The translations under genes and the position numbers were made by a program. This document shows, one piece after another, positions 46,426-54,557 of a DNA stretch of 64,000 nt. Position 1 is the first letter of the stretch, and each line of letters begins with the position of its first letter. This stretch comes from Histidinibacterium aquaticum (GTDB taxonomy: Bacteria; Pseudomonadota; Alphaproteobacteria; Rhodobacterales; Rhodobacteraceae), in NCBI RefSeq assembly GCF_008710275.1, contig NZ_VYQE01000003.1, positions 496,001 through 560,000 of the forward strand. Reading direction: 5' to 3'. Below the pieces are notes generated by a model. That model did no database searches. It had not been told where the DNA came from and saw only the letters and a list, made by a program, of their open reading frames with translations.

Positions 46426-48372
46426 CTAGAGCAGGGCGAGGCTGATGGCCGGGAAGGCCATGAGGATCAGCACGACCGCCAGCATGGTCAGCACGAAGGG
46501 CGCGGCCCCCTTGAAGATGTCCCCGAGTGTCGCGGTACCGGGCGGCAGCGTCCCCTTCACCACGTAGACGGCCAGTCCGAATGGCGGCGTCAGCAGGCCG
46601 ATCTCGACCGCGACGACCGTCACGATGCCGAACCAGACGAGGTCGCCTCCGAGCGACTGGACGATGGGCAGCATCAGCGGCAGCAGCACCAGCATGATCG
46701 ACACGGAGTCGAGGATCATGCCGAGCAGCACGACGATCACGAGGTAGAGCAGCAGGAAGGCCATCATCCCCAGTTCCGCCGCGATCACCCAGTCGGTGAT
46801 GCTCTGAGGGATGGCGCTGAGTGTCAGCATCCGGCTGTAGAGGTTGGCCGCCACGACAAGGAAGAGGATCGAGCCGGAGATCTCGGCGGTCTCCAGCAGG
46901 ATGGTCCGGAGGCGCTGCAGGCTCAGGCTCCGCCGTACGAGAGCGATGATGAAGGCCCCCGCCGCACCGACCGCGCCGGATTCCGTCGGCGTGAAGAAGC
47001 CGCCGTAGATGCCCCCCAGCACGAGCGCCACCAGCAGGACGATGGGCAGCAGCCGCCGGGCCACTTCGCCCAGCGTGACGGATTCCATGTCCTCGACCGG
47101 CATCGAGTTACCGACGAAATCTGGCGCGAACCATGACAGGCCGAGGACAAGCAGCGCGAAGGCCGAGGCGAGCAGCAGCCCGGGCAGGATCGCCGCGGTG
47201 AAGAGCGCCCCGATGGAGACCTCGGCAATCAGTCCGAAGATCAGCAGCAGGATGCTCGGCGGGATGAGCATGCCGAGCACCGAGGATCCCGCGACGACGC
47301 CGACCGCGAAGCGGCTCGTGTAGCCATTGGAGATCATCGGCGGCGCGGCCACGCGGGTGAAGACCGTCGCCGAGGCGATGGTGCTTCCGGTGATCGCCGC
47401 GAAGATTCCGTTCGCGAAGACAGTGGCGATCCCTAGCCCGCCCCGGATTCGTCGCAGAAGACGTGCGAGCACGGAGAAGGCATCGCGCCCCACGTCGGCC
47501 ACCTCGATGAAGAGGCCCATGAGAACGAAGAGCGGAATGACCGCGAAGGCGTAGGAATTGATCGACCCGGTCGTCGCGATGGCGAGGCTCCCCTCCGCCA
47601 CGGCGGCGGTACCCCTGATCATCCAGATCCCGAGGAATGACAGTACGATCAGGGCCGAGGCCAGGTGCATGCCCGACAGGACGAGGGCGAGCATCCCGAT
47701 GATCGAGAAGATACCGACGTCGACCCGGGACAGGTCTCCGGTCACGAGGTAGACGAGGCCCGCTCCGCAGACGACGAGGAACACGACGACGAGGGCGAAG
47801 ACCGTCGAGCCGTCGCGGTCGGTGGCGAGCGCCGAGCGGAAGTCGCGCGCCTCCTGCAGCGTCATCAGCGCGAACTGGAGCGCTGCAAGGACGGCGCCCA
47901 CGAGGATGCCCGTCGTGAAGGGCCAGACCGGCGCGGTGAAGGCCCCGATGGCGCCGAAGAACTCCGCCTCCTCGATCTGGTCGAGGAGCCGGGGCCAGAC
48001 GGTCTGCGTGATCTTGGCGAAGACGACGACGCCCACGGCGTTGAAGACCAGGTTGAGGAGCGCCCCGCCCCGGGGCGAGCGCGGCTCCAGCCTTTGCAGC
48101 AGGAAGTCGGCCCTCAGGAAACGGCCCGTCCGGATGCAGTAGGGCAGCGCCAGGAAAACGGTGGCGGGAACGGAGAACGAGACAACCTCCGCCACGCCGG
48201 CGATCGGTGAGTTCGCGAAGGCGCGCGACACCACGTCGGTGCAGACGAGCACCATGACGACGAAGATCCAGACTGAGCTGACCGTGGCGGCCAGCGCCGA
48301 GAGCCACTCGATCACTGTGCCCGGCGTGAAACGGCGGCCCGGGCCGGCCGCGGCAAGACTGTCTTGGTCCAA
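46426..48372 (-). CDS. TRAP transporter fused permease (DctQ-DctM)
   Basis: 648 residues. The N-terminal ~190 form the small four-helix DctQ unit (EWLSALAATVSSVWIFVVMVLVCTDVVSRAF, LPYCIRTGRFLRADFLL), the rest the large DctM unit of about 12 helices (GILVGAVLAAL..., GMHLASALIVLSFLGIWMIRG, GVVAGSSVLGMLIPPSILLLIFG, GGIYGGFFTPTESGAVGAAGAF, MILDSVSIMLVLLPLMLPI). The best start is a TTG at 48372 with AAAGGA upstream; no ATG is in range. Uses the Na+ gradient with the binding protein encoded 72 bases upstream. Confidence 0.9.
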   Translation of the reverse strand: MDQDSLAAAGPGRRFTPGTVIEWLSALAATVSSVWIFVVMVLVCTDVVSRAFANSPIAGVAEVVSFSVPATVFLALPYCIRTGRFLRADFLLQRLEPRSPRGGALLNLVFNAVGVVVFAKITQTVWPRLLDQIEEAEFFGAIGAFTAPVWPFTTGILVGAVLAALQFALMTLQEARDFRSALATDRDGSTVFALVVVFLVVCGAGLVYLVTGDLSRVDVGIFSIIGMLALVLSGMHLASALIVLSFLGIWMIRGTAAVAEGSLAIATTGSINSYAFAVIPLFVLMGLFIEVADVGRDAFSVLARLLRRIRGGLGIATVFANGIFAAITGSTIASATVFTRVAAPPMISNGYTSRFAVGVVAGSSVLGMLIPPSILLLIFGLIAEVSIGALFTAAILPGLLLASAFALLVLGLSWFAPDFVGNSMPVEDMESVTLGEVARRLLPIVLLVALVLGGIYGGFFTPTESGAVGAAGAFIIALVRRSLSLQRLRTILLETAEISGSILFLVVAANLYSRMLTLSAIPQSITDWVIAAELGMMAFLLLYLVIVVLLGMILDSVSIMLVLLPLMLPIVQSLGGDLVWFGIVTVVAVEIGLLTPPFGLAVYVVKGTLPPGTATLGDIFKGAAPFVLTMLAVVLILMAFPAISLALL

Positions 48373-48393
48373 GGAAAACGTCCTTTGAGGGCA

Positions 48394-48413
48394 CGAGGCG
48401 ATCAGACGCCTCG
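48394..48413 (-). terminator. intercistronic hairpin after the TRAP binding-protein gene
   Basis: CGAGGCG (48394-48400) pairs with CGCCTCG (48407-48413) with a six-base loop, 32 bases after the binding-protein stop and 22 before the fused permease start. Same placement as the hairpins after the other two binding-protein genes in this window. Confidence 0.5.
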
Positions 48414-48444
48414 CGCCCGTTGCACTAGGTCCGATGCGGCAGGG

Positions 48445-49503
48445 TCATTCCGACCAGTCGCGCATGGGCTCCGCGCCCTTCTCTTCCATCATGCTCATGT
48501 AGGTGCTCATGATTTCCTCACCGGGCAGCCCGTCCGCCGCGACGGTGGCGACCCACTCCTCGCCGAGATCGGGGAGACCCTCGACCCAGGCCGTGCGCTC
48601 TTCTTCCGGCAGCCGCGTGACGGTCGCGCCGTCGGCTTCCATCTGCTCCACGATCTGGTCGCTGGTCTCCTTCACCAGCTGGGCGTGGCCCATGCTGTAC
48701 TCGCGGCCGAGTTCCATGAGCACGGTCTGCACGTCCTCCGGGAAGCGCTCCCAGCTGTCGGCGTTCACAGCGAGGCCACCGATGGTCGTCACGCCGGTGT
48801 CGACGAGCGTCACGTACGGCGCGACCTCGTGGAGCCGCAGCGGGTAGGCGCCGGTCGGAATGATGATCGTCCCCTCGGCGACCCCGGTCTGGATCGTCTG
48901 GTACATGGTCGGAAGACCGCCCGCGACCGGGACGGCCCCGGTGCCGCCGAGCCAGGGCCCGAGCGCCGGCGCGCCGACGATGGTCCGGCCATCGAGGTCC
49001 GCGAGGCTCTCGACCGGGAAGGTCGTAAGCAGGTGGTAGGTGTCGTTCACCGAGGCCCCGAGGAAGACGAGGTTGTGCGAAGTCCACTCCTCCTGCATCT
49101 CGGGGATCGTATCGTTCATCTCGTTCAGCACTTCGACGGCGACCACGGGATCGCTGGTGACGAAGGGCGTGGAGAACATGATGTTCTGCAGCGGCATCTT
49201 CGAGCCTTCCCAGAGAGCGCCGACCCAGCCCATGTCGGTCAGGCCTTCCTCGACCGCCTCGAGCGTCTCGTTGAAGTCATAGAGCGAGCCGCCGAAGGCC
49301 TCCGTCCACTCGATGCGGTAGTCCGAGCCCATCTCCTCGAGCCGGGCATTCGCGGGTTCCACAACGTAGGTCTGCATGCTGCCGACCCACGGCACCGAGG
49401 TCGGGTGGCTGGAGGAAATGGTGATCGGGACCATCTCCTGAGCGAGACCGGCCGAGGGCAGCGCGAAGGCTGCGAGGGCGATGCTTTTAAGTGTGACGTT
49501 CAT
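48445..49503 (-). CDS. TRAP transporter periplasmic solute-binding protein (DctP type)
   Basis: 352 residues with a signal peptide (MNVTLKSIALAAFALPSAGLA, cleavage before Q). DctP-type features: the N-terminal strand PITISSSHPTSVPWV, FGGSLYDFNETLEAVEEGLTDMGWVG (~72-97), LADLDGRTIVGAPALGPWLGGTGAVPV and PTMYQTIQTGVAEGTIIIPTGAYPLRLHEVAPYVT. Solute unknown; the usual carboxylate-binding arginine is not obvious by eye. AGGAGAG precedes the ATG. The operator-like GCAATCGTTTGC is 38 bases upstream of the start. Confidence 0.92.
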   Translation of the reverse strand: MNVTLKSIALAAFALPSAGLAQEMVPITISSSHPTSVPWVGSMQTYVVEPANARLEEMGSDYRIEWTEAFGGSLYDFNETLEAVEEGLTDMGWVGALWEGSKMPLQNIMFSTPFVTSDPVVAVEVLNEMNDTIPEMQEEWTSHNLVFLGASVNDTYHLLTTFPVESLADLDGRTIVGAPALGPWLGGTGAVPVAGGLPTMYQTIQTGVAEGTIIIPTGAYPLRLHEVAPYVTLVDTGVTTIGGLAVNADSWERFPEDVQTVLMELGREYSMGHAQLVKETSDQIVEQMEADGATVTRLPEEERTAWVEGLPDLGEEWVATVAADGLPGEEIMSTYMSMMEEKGAEPMRDWSE

Positions 49504-49540
49504 ATCAGGCTCTCCTACTGTTGAACTCTGTCAGGTGGCT

Positions 49541-49552
49541 GCAATCGTTTGC
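49541..49552. promoter_or_regulatory. LacI-like operator upstream of the TRAP operon
   Basis: The 12-mer GCAATCGTTTGC, 38 bases before the TRAP binding-protein ATG. The half-sites GCAATC and GTTTGC are near-symmetric around a central CG, the form of LacI-family operators. The same 12-mer occurs upstream of the adjacent ABC operon at 53490-53501 and, as its complement with one change, at 53459-53470. A six-base-stem hairpin (GCCGTT 49574, AACGGC 49587) upstream may be the terminator of the ABC operon. Confidence 0.6.
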
Positions 49553-49698
49553 GGCCGCCAAGCGATGCGAGGGGCCGTTCCTGAAAAACGGCTCGATCCG
49601 GGGACCTCTGCCTGCGGTTTCGGCGCCTTGCCCACGAAACGGCAGCCTGCCGTCTTCCGGCGCCGCACGGCCTCGGCGCCGTCCGCCGCCCACCCGCG

Positions 49699-50586
49699 TC
49701 ATTTCGACGACGCCGCTTCGGTCTCGGGCGACTCATGGCCCCCGAACTTCGCCGCCCATCGCCGGGCTCGGGCGCGCGAAACAACCGACCGGCGCCCTTC
49801 GCGCCGCCAGAAGACGACGCGGTCGTCGAGAAATTCCATCGCGTAGAACAGCAGCAGTCCGATGAGGGTCATGCTCAGCAGCGTCGCGATGGAGGATCCC
49901 ATGTCGAGCTGGAAGGAGAAGCGGTTCATCAGAACGCCGACCCCGGCGGTGGCCTGCGCGAACTCCGCCACCACCGCCCCGATCAGCGCGGTCGTCAGGC
50001 CGATCTTCAGACCGGCGAAGACCAGCGGCAGCGAGGCCGGGACCCGGAGCTTCAGGAAGGCCTGCCGATCGCTCGCCCCGAGCGACCGGAACATCTCCTC
50101 GCTGTCCCGGTCGACCTGCAGCAGGCCGGTCAGGGCGTTCACGAAGATCGGGAAGAACGAGATGATCGCGGCCAGCGCCACCTTCGAGCCCATGCCGTAG
50201 CCGAACCAGGCGATGACCACGGGCGTCAGCGCGATGCCGGGAGTCACGTTGAGGACGATGGCATAGGGCGAGACGTAGCGCTTGAAGGTCTCCGAGAGCG
50301 CAGAGCAGACGGCCAGGGTAATCGCGACCGCAGCCCCGATGGCAAAGCCCGCGACCGTCTCGGTCAGGGTGATCAGGAAGTGGGGGTAGATCGTGCCGTC
50401 CAGCACGTAGAGCTCCCAGATCGACGCGATGATCTCGCTCGGCGGCGGCACCAGGATCGACGTGATGAAGCCGGTCGACACGGCCAGTTCCCAGACGGGC
50501 AGCAGGGCCAGAAGCAGCAGGAGGTGGGGAAGCGCGCGAAGGGCCCAGTAGGCCAGCGCGTAGCTCGAGGATCGCCGGTCGCTCAT
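49699..50586 (-). CDS. ABC transporter permease (SsuC/nitrate-sulfonate-bicarbonate type)
   Basis: 295 residues, six helices of the BPD transporter 1 class: LLLALLPVWELAVSTGFI, FLITLTETVAGFAIGAAVAI, VIAWFGYGMGSKVALAAIISFFPIFVNALTG with the coupling EEMFRSLGASDRQAFLKLRVPASLPLVFAGLKIG. The start at 50586 (MSDRRSSSYAL) overlaps the upstream permease by ATGA; a longer frame has an implausible N-terminus. Carries a C-terminal Arg/Ser-rich tail of ~35 residues. Second permease of a heteromeric pair. Confidence 0.9.
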   Translation of the reverse strand: MSDRRSSSYALAYWALRALPHLLLLLALLPVWELAVSTGFITSILVPPPSEIIASIWELYVLDGTIYPHFLITLTETVAGFAIGAAVAITLAVCSALSETFKRYVSPYAIVLNVTPGIALTPVVIAWFGYGMGSKVALAAIISFFPIFVNALTGLLQVDRDSEEMFRSLGASDRQAFLKLRVPASLPLVFAGLKIGLTTALIGAVVAEFAQATAGVGVLMNRFSFQLDMGSSIATLLSMTLIGLLLFYAMEFLDDRVVFWRREGRRSVVSRARARRWAAKFGGHESPETEAASSK

Positions 50587-51440
50587 GCGAGGCCCTCCAT
50601 CCGTTTGCGCCGCCGCGCGCCCACACGCTGGAGCCCCTCTTCCGAGTTCCAGAAGGCGATCCGGCGGTCGAGCCACTCCATGAACCGGAAGATCAGGAAG
50701 CCCAGGATCGTCAGCGTGAAGATGCAGGCGAAGGACGACGCCATGTTGAGGTTGCGCGTGTAGGTCATGATGAGCGCCCCGAGACCCTGGTCGCGCTGGA
50801 TGAACTCCGCCACGAGCGCCCCCGACAGGGCCGAGGTCATCGCCAGCCTCTCGCCGGCCATGATCACCGGCAGAGCATCGGGCAGCACCAGCTTGCGCAT
50901 CAGTTGCAGCTTCGAGGCTCCGAGCGACCGGAACAGCTCGAGCCGCTGCTCGTCCACGTTCACGACGCCCGACAGCGTGTTGATGAAAGGGGGGAAGAAG
51001 CAGACCAGCATGATGATCGCGATCTTCGAGGATGCGCCGAAGCCCAGGGCCGCGATCAGCAGCGGCGCCACCGCGATCCGCGGCGTCGCCTCCAGCACGA
51101 TGACGTAGGGCTTCACGAAGCGCCTCACCATTCCGTTCAGCCCGACGAGCGCACCCAGCGAGACGCCGAGGACCGAGCCCGCGACGAAACCCGACAGGAC
51201 GAGCGAGGCGGTCGAGTAGATCTCGGGCCAGATGTTTCCGTTCTCGATGTAGATCAGCCAGAACGAGCGCAGGATGTTCGAGGGCCGCGGGTAGAACAGC
51301 GGATCGAGCCAGCCCATCCGGCTGCCCAGCTCCCAGAGCCCCACGATGGTGAGGAAGATGGCCGCGTGGTTGAGAGCCCGGCGCTGCTGCAGGCCGAGAC
51401 CGCTGCGACGGTCGCCGCGATCTGCGTCCGCCGCGGGCAT
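50583..51440 (-). CDS. ABC transporter permease (SsuC type)
   Basis: 285 residues with six helices: AAIFLTIVGLWELGSRMGW, YSTASLVLSGFVAGSVLGVSLGALVG, LLIAALGFGASSKIAIIMLVCFFPPFINTLSGVV and the EAA loop LELFRSLGASKLQLMRKLVLPDALPVIMAGERLAMTSALSGALVAEF. A basic stretch (RRRKRMEGLA) ends the protein. The ATG overlaps the ATPase stop (TGATG). Together with the other permease it forms the membrane channel. Confidence 0.9.
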   Translation of the reverse strand: MPAADADRGDRRSGLGLQQRRALNHAAIFLTIVGLWELGSRMGWLDPLFYPRPSNILRSFWLIYIENGNIWPEIYSTASLVLSGFVAGSVLGVSLGALVGLNGMVRRFVKPYVIVLEATPRIAVAPLLIAALGFGASSKIAIIMLVCFFPPFINTLSGVVNVDEQRLELFRSLGASKLQLMRKLVLPDALPVIMAGERLAMTSALSGALVAEFIQRDQGLGALIMTYTRNLNMASSFACIFTLTILGFLIFRFMEWLDRRIAFWNSEEGLQRVGARRRKRMEGLA

Positions 51441-52261
51441 CAGTGATCCTCCCCGAGGATGTCGCGCACCTCGGCCACCACCTCGTTGAACTCCGGCGAT
51501 GTCTGTAGCGAAGGCGAACGCGGACGCTCGAAGGGCACCTCGACGATGGAGGCGATCCGCCCGGGCCGCGGGGTCATCACGAAGACCTGGTCGGCCAGGA
51601 AGATCGCCTCGGCGATGTTGTGCGTGACGAAGAGAGTGGTGGCGCCGACCTCGGCGACGATGCGCATGAGCTCGACGTTGAGCCTCTCGCGCGTGAACTC
51701 GTCGAGAGCGCCGAAGGGCTCGTCCAGAAGGAGCACGTCGGCCCCGGTCTGCAGCAGCCGCGCGAGCGCGACCCGCTGCTGCATGCCGCCAGAGAGCTGT
51801 GTCGGAAAGGAAAAGCGGAAGTCGTGAAGACCGACCATTCGCAGCAGTTCAGCCGCGTTGCGCCGATCCTCCTTCGTCAGGCTCCGCTTGATCTCGGTCG
51901 GCAGCAGGACGTTCTCGATCGCCGTCCGCCATTCCAGCAGCGTCGCACGCTGGAACATCATCCCGACGTCGGTTCGCGGCGCGTCGACCGGCTTGCCGTG
52001 GACCTTGAGATGCCCGGACGACTTGTCGATGAGCCCGGCGATCAGGCGAAGCAGCGTCGACTTTCCGCACCCCGAGGGCCCCACGAGCGAGACGAAGGAG
52101 CCCGGCGCGATATCGAAACTCGCGCCTTCGAGCGCGACGACAGTGCCGTCCGCGAAGGTCTTGCTCAGTCCGCGGGCGGCGACCACGGCATCTTTCGCGC
52201 CGGCATCGGCCGCCTGGTCCGCGGTATCGGCCTGCCCGGAATTCTGGGTCGGCATGTTCAT
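51440..52261 (-). CDS. ABC transporter ATP-binding protein (SsuB/TauB type)
   Basis: 273 residues. Walker A LVGPSGCGKSTLLRLIAGL (~60-78), MFQRATLLEWRTAIENVLLP, signature LSGGMQQRVALARLL, Walker B VLLLDEPFGALDEFTRE and H-loop LFVTHNIAEAIFLADQVFVMTPRPGRI. The TLLEWRT sequence after the Q-loop is the usual sulfonate/nitrate/pyrimidine-precursor importer type. The ATG at 52261 follows GGAG by five bases. 131 bases, including a strong hairpin, separate it from the binding-protein gene upstream. Confidence 0.92.
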   Translation of the reverse strand: MNMPTQNSGQADTADQAADAGAKDAVVAARGLSKTFADGTVVALEGASFDIAPGSFVSLVGPSGCGKSTLLRLIAGLIDKSSGHLKVHGKPVDAPRTDVGMMFQRATLLEWRTAIENVLLPTEIKRSLTKEDRRNAAELLRMVGLHDFRFSFPTQLSGGMQQRVALARLLQTGADVLLLDEPFGALDEFTRERLNVELMRIVAEVGATTLFVTHNIAEAIFLADQVFVMTPRPGRIASIVEVPFERPRSPSLQTSPEFNEVVAEVRDILGEDH

Positions 52262-52343
52262 TATTCTCCGCTCCGGCCTCGGTCTGACCTGTTCTTGTTC
52301 AGTCCGGCCGGACACGCGCGGTCACGGCCGGACTGAGGGGCCG

Positions 52344-52385
52344 GCGGCGGGGCGGACGGCCGGGAGGGACCGCCCGCCCCGCCGC
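52344..52385 (-). terminator. intercistronic hairpin after the ABC binding-protein gene
   Basis: A 12-bp perfect stem: GCGGCGGGGCGG (52344-52355) with CCGCCCCGCCGC (52374-52385), loop of 18 bases. It begins 7 bases after the binding-protein stop at 52393 and lies before the ATPase start at 52261. Likely raises binding-protein yield relative to the downstream genes by partial termination or by protecting the upstream message. Confidence 0.6.
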
Positions 52386-52392
52386 TGTCGGC

Positions 52393-53424
52393 TTACATGT
52401 TCTCGTCGGCCCAGGCCTGAAGCTCATCGGCGACCTCGTCCTTCGACCAGTCGTTGGCCGGCCCGACGAAGCTGTCGTCCAGGAAGGTGTCGACGGGCAC
52501 GACCTCGTCCATCGCGCCGATGGCGACGAGGCGTTCCTGCAGGGATTCCCAGACATCCGGCTGAAGCCCGCCGAATTGCTCTGTCTGCGGCAGTGTCACG
52601 TCGATGGCAGCGGCGAGGAAGTTCTGTCCGAACTCCTCGTTCTCCCATTCGGCCGGAACGGCCTGGCGCGAGATCTCGGCCAGCGCCTCCTCGTCGAGCT
52701 CACCAACGTAGGCGCCCTTCGACCAGGCGCGCAGGAAGCCCTCGACGGGTCCGCGCAGCTCGTCCATCCGCTCCTCGCTGATGACGAAGGAGCCGGCGGG
52801 GTTCAGCATGACCTCCTCTGGCGTGATCATCCGCACGTCGATGCCGTTGGCCTGAAGCGCCAGCCAGTCGGACGAGGCCCCCGAGATCGCCGAGACCGTC
52901 TGGTCGCGGAACGCCGCGGCGAGCGTCGGGCCGCCTTCGCCCACGACCACGGTCTCGACGTCGTCGAGCGACATGTCGACGGCGTAGAGCGCCTGGGCCA
53001 GGAAAGCCCGGTCGCGGTCGGTGACCAGTCCGACGGTGGTGCCGGCCAGTTCCTCGATGCTCTGCACGTCGCTGTCGGCCGAGACGGCGATGCCTTCGGG
53101 GGCGCGCTGGTTGGCCTCGTAGATCACCTGGATCCCGGTGCCTGCGCCGACGGCCGAGAGCGTCTCGCTCGCGTCGAGGATGGCGAGATCGGCCTGCCCG
53201 TTCTGGACGAAGGCGACATAGGGGATCGAGGTCTCGGACGGCAGCAGGTTCACCTCGACGCCTTCCTCCTCGAAGTAGCCGAGCGCCTCGCCCGCGATCA
53301 GCGGATAGAAGATCGTGGAGCGCGGAAGCGGGTTGATCACGTTGATCGTCGTCAGCTCCTGGGCCCAGCCTGCGGCGGGCAGGCTCATGGCCAGGACGAC
53401 GGTCATATTGCGGAATGTCTTCAT
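52393..53424 (-). CDS. ABC transporter substrate-binding protein (NMT1/SsuA-like)
   Basis: 343 residues, with signal peptide MKTFRNMTVVLAMSLPAAGWA. Mature N-terminus QELTTINVINPLPRSTIFYPLIAGEALGYFEEEGVEVNLLPSE, then NGQADLAILDASETLSAVGAG, IEELAGTTVGLVTDRDRAFLAQALYAVDMSLDDVETVVVGEGG, the family pattern of binding proteins for nitrate, sulfonate or thiamine-precursor pyrimidines. Substrate cannot be told. The start at 53424 gives a clean signal peptide. First gene of the four-gene operon; two operator-like 12-mers lie 35-77 bases upstream. Confidence 0.9.
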   Translation of the reverse strand: MKTFRNMTVVLAMSLPAAGWAQELTTINVINPLPRSTIFYPLIAGEALGYFEEEGVEVNLLPSETSIPYVAFVQNGQADLAILDASETLSAVGAGTGIQVIYEANQRAPEGIAVSADSDVQSIEELAGTTVGLVTDRDRAFLAQALYAVDMSLDDVETVVVGEGGPTLAAAFRDQTVSAISGASSDWLALQANGIDVRMITPEEVMLNPAGSFVISEERMDELRGPVEGFLRAWSKGAYVGELDEEALAEISRQAVPAEWENEEFGQNFLAAAIDVTLPQTEQFGGLQPDVWESLQERLVAIGAMDEVVPVDTFLDDSFVGPANDWSKDEVADELQAWADENM

Positions 53425-53458
53425 CGTGTCTCCTCCGAGAGGGGATGCAGGGCGACGG

Positions 53459-53501
53459 ACAAACGATTGCACCCCTCACGAGACGTGTAGCAATCGTTTG
53501 C
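53459..53501. promoter_or_regulatory. paired LacI-like operators upstream of the ABC operon
   Basis: CAAACGATTGC (53460-53470) and its exact complement GCAATCGTTTG (53490-53500) form an 11-bp inverted repeat with a 19-base spacer; centres are 30 bases apart, about three DNA turns, suiting two dimers. The right copy extends to the full 12-mer found upstream of the TRAP operon. On the minus strand a TTGACG -35-like hexamer (53537-53532) lies upstream, with a loose -10 region near 53514, putting the right operator at the transcription start, as expected for a repressor. Confidence 0.6.
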
Positions 53502-53770
53502 ATGTCGAGCATGGCAGCCAATTTAGCTTAACGTCAAGATAAATGGCCGACTGCCTTAAAGTCTTTGAAAGACGAGGGGTTATGACGAAATCGAAGGCGA
53601 CACCGATTCGTCTTCGGGCCAAATGATCGCTTCCGGACGGTCAGCTGCTCGACCGACCGGGCGCATCAGATAGGCGGCGGAGGGTACGGTCAAAACAGAC
53701 GTCCGGGCGGAAGTGACCGGCACTTTCGGGCCGCGCAGCGACTGCCGGTCCATGCGCTCATCGCATCTTC
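53502..53770. other. intergenic region upstream of the ABC operon
   Basis: Contains the probable promoter described for the ABC operon and an imperfect dyad CTTAACGTCAAG (53527-53538) overlapping its -35 part. A mini-ORF of 14 codons (53582-53626, MTKSKATPIRLRAK) has GAGGGG just upstream; it may be a leader peptide or the 5' remnant of a lost gene. From 53627 to 53770 I see no ORF, repeat or RNA I can support. Confidence 0.4.
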
Positions 53771-54448
53771 TTACGGTCGCTCGTAATCGAGAAGAACCTC
53801 GCCTCGGGCAATCTGACCAATGAAGGCATAAGGATCCTTGCGGTCCTGTAGGTGAAGCCAGGCCCGGTGAGCGAAGAGCTCAGGCGCCATCAACAACATG
53901 ACTTCGCTCAGCATGTCGCGGGAGATCGGCTCATCACCCGGCTTGGCCTCCTCGAAGGCGATCCGGTCGACCTCTGGCAGGAACCAGACCTGCATCGTGT
54001 AGGCGATGTATTCCTGCCCAACCGGGCAGGCCTCGAAAGGACACGGCAACGAGTCGAGCGCGGCATGGGTCATTTCGTGGCGGATCACGCTCTCGAAGAA
54101 GGCGTCGTCAGAGACCGTGGCGAAGGCGGACGCTTCACCTCTCTCTCGTAGAACCTCGTAGGCCGCGGGGGCGAGAATATCTATTCGGCCGGTGCCGCAG
54201 TGGTAGACGCCCAGGCAGTGATCTTCGAGTTCGGGGAGCACGGAAATCGTGACCGGCGCCGGAACGGAAAGATCGAAGCTCTTCAGCTGCTCCGTCGCGC
54301 GCGCCGCGTGGGCGCAGATGGTTTCCGCATCGTCCCCAGCTCCTTCGGTGAAGACACGTCCGCCCGGGCAGGCGACGGGCTCCGCCGCCAATACGTCCAT
54401 CGCCGAGATCAGCGCTGTCGCCGCTGCAAGACGTGAAATGGCGTGCAT
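53771..54448 (-). CDS. putative secreted zinc-metallopeptidase-like protein (DUF6639-like)
   Basis: 225 residues with a signal peptide (MHAISRLAAATALISAMDVLA). Conserved-looking features are several cysteines (ACPGGRVFTEG, DHCLGVYHCGTGRID, LPCPFEACPVGQEY) and an HEXXH zinc motif, HEMTH (~114-118, in FESVIRHEMTHAAL). The layout matches a Rhodobacteraceae protein group I recall as DUF6639. Peptidase activity is plausible but not proven; the third zinc ligand may be Glu in QEYIAY. It stands alone, with the BCCT gene upstream on the same strand. Confidence 0.65.
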   Translation of the reverse strand: MHAISRLAAATALISAMDVLAAEPVACPGGRVFTEGAGDDAETICAHAARATEQLKSFDLSVPAPVTISVLPELEDHCLGVYHCGTGRIDILAPAAYEVLRERGEASAFATVSDDAFFESVIRHEMTHAALDSLPCPFEACPVGQEYIAYTMQVWFLPEVDRIAFEEAKPGDEPISRDMLSEVMLLMAPELFAHRAWLHLQDRKDPYAFIGQIARGEVLLDYERP

Positions 54449-54557
54449 CGGGTGCTCCCGCGCCAGCTGGCTGCCCCTACCGTCTCATGGTGGCTTTTGC
54501 CCCCTCGCTGGTCAATCTTCTGGCACCGGCCGGGACCCTCATCCATCGCACCTCAAC

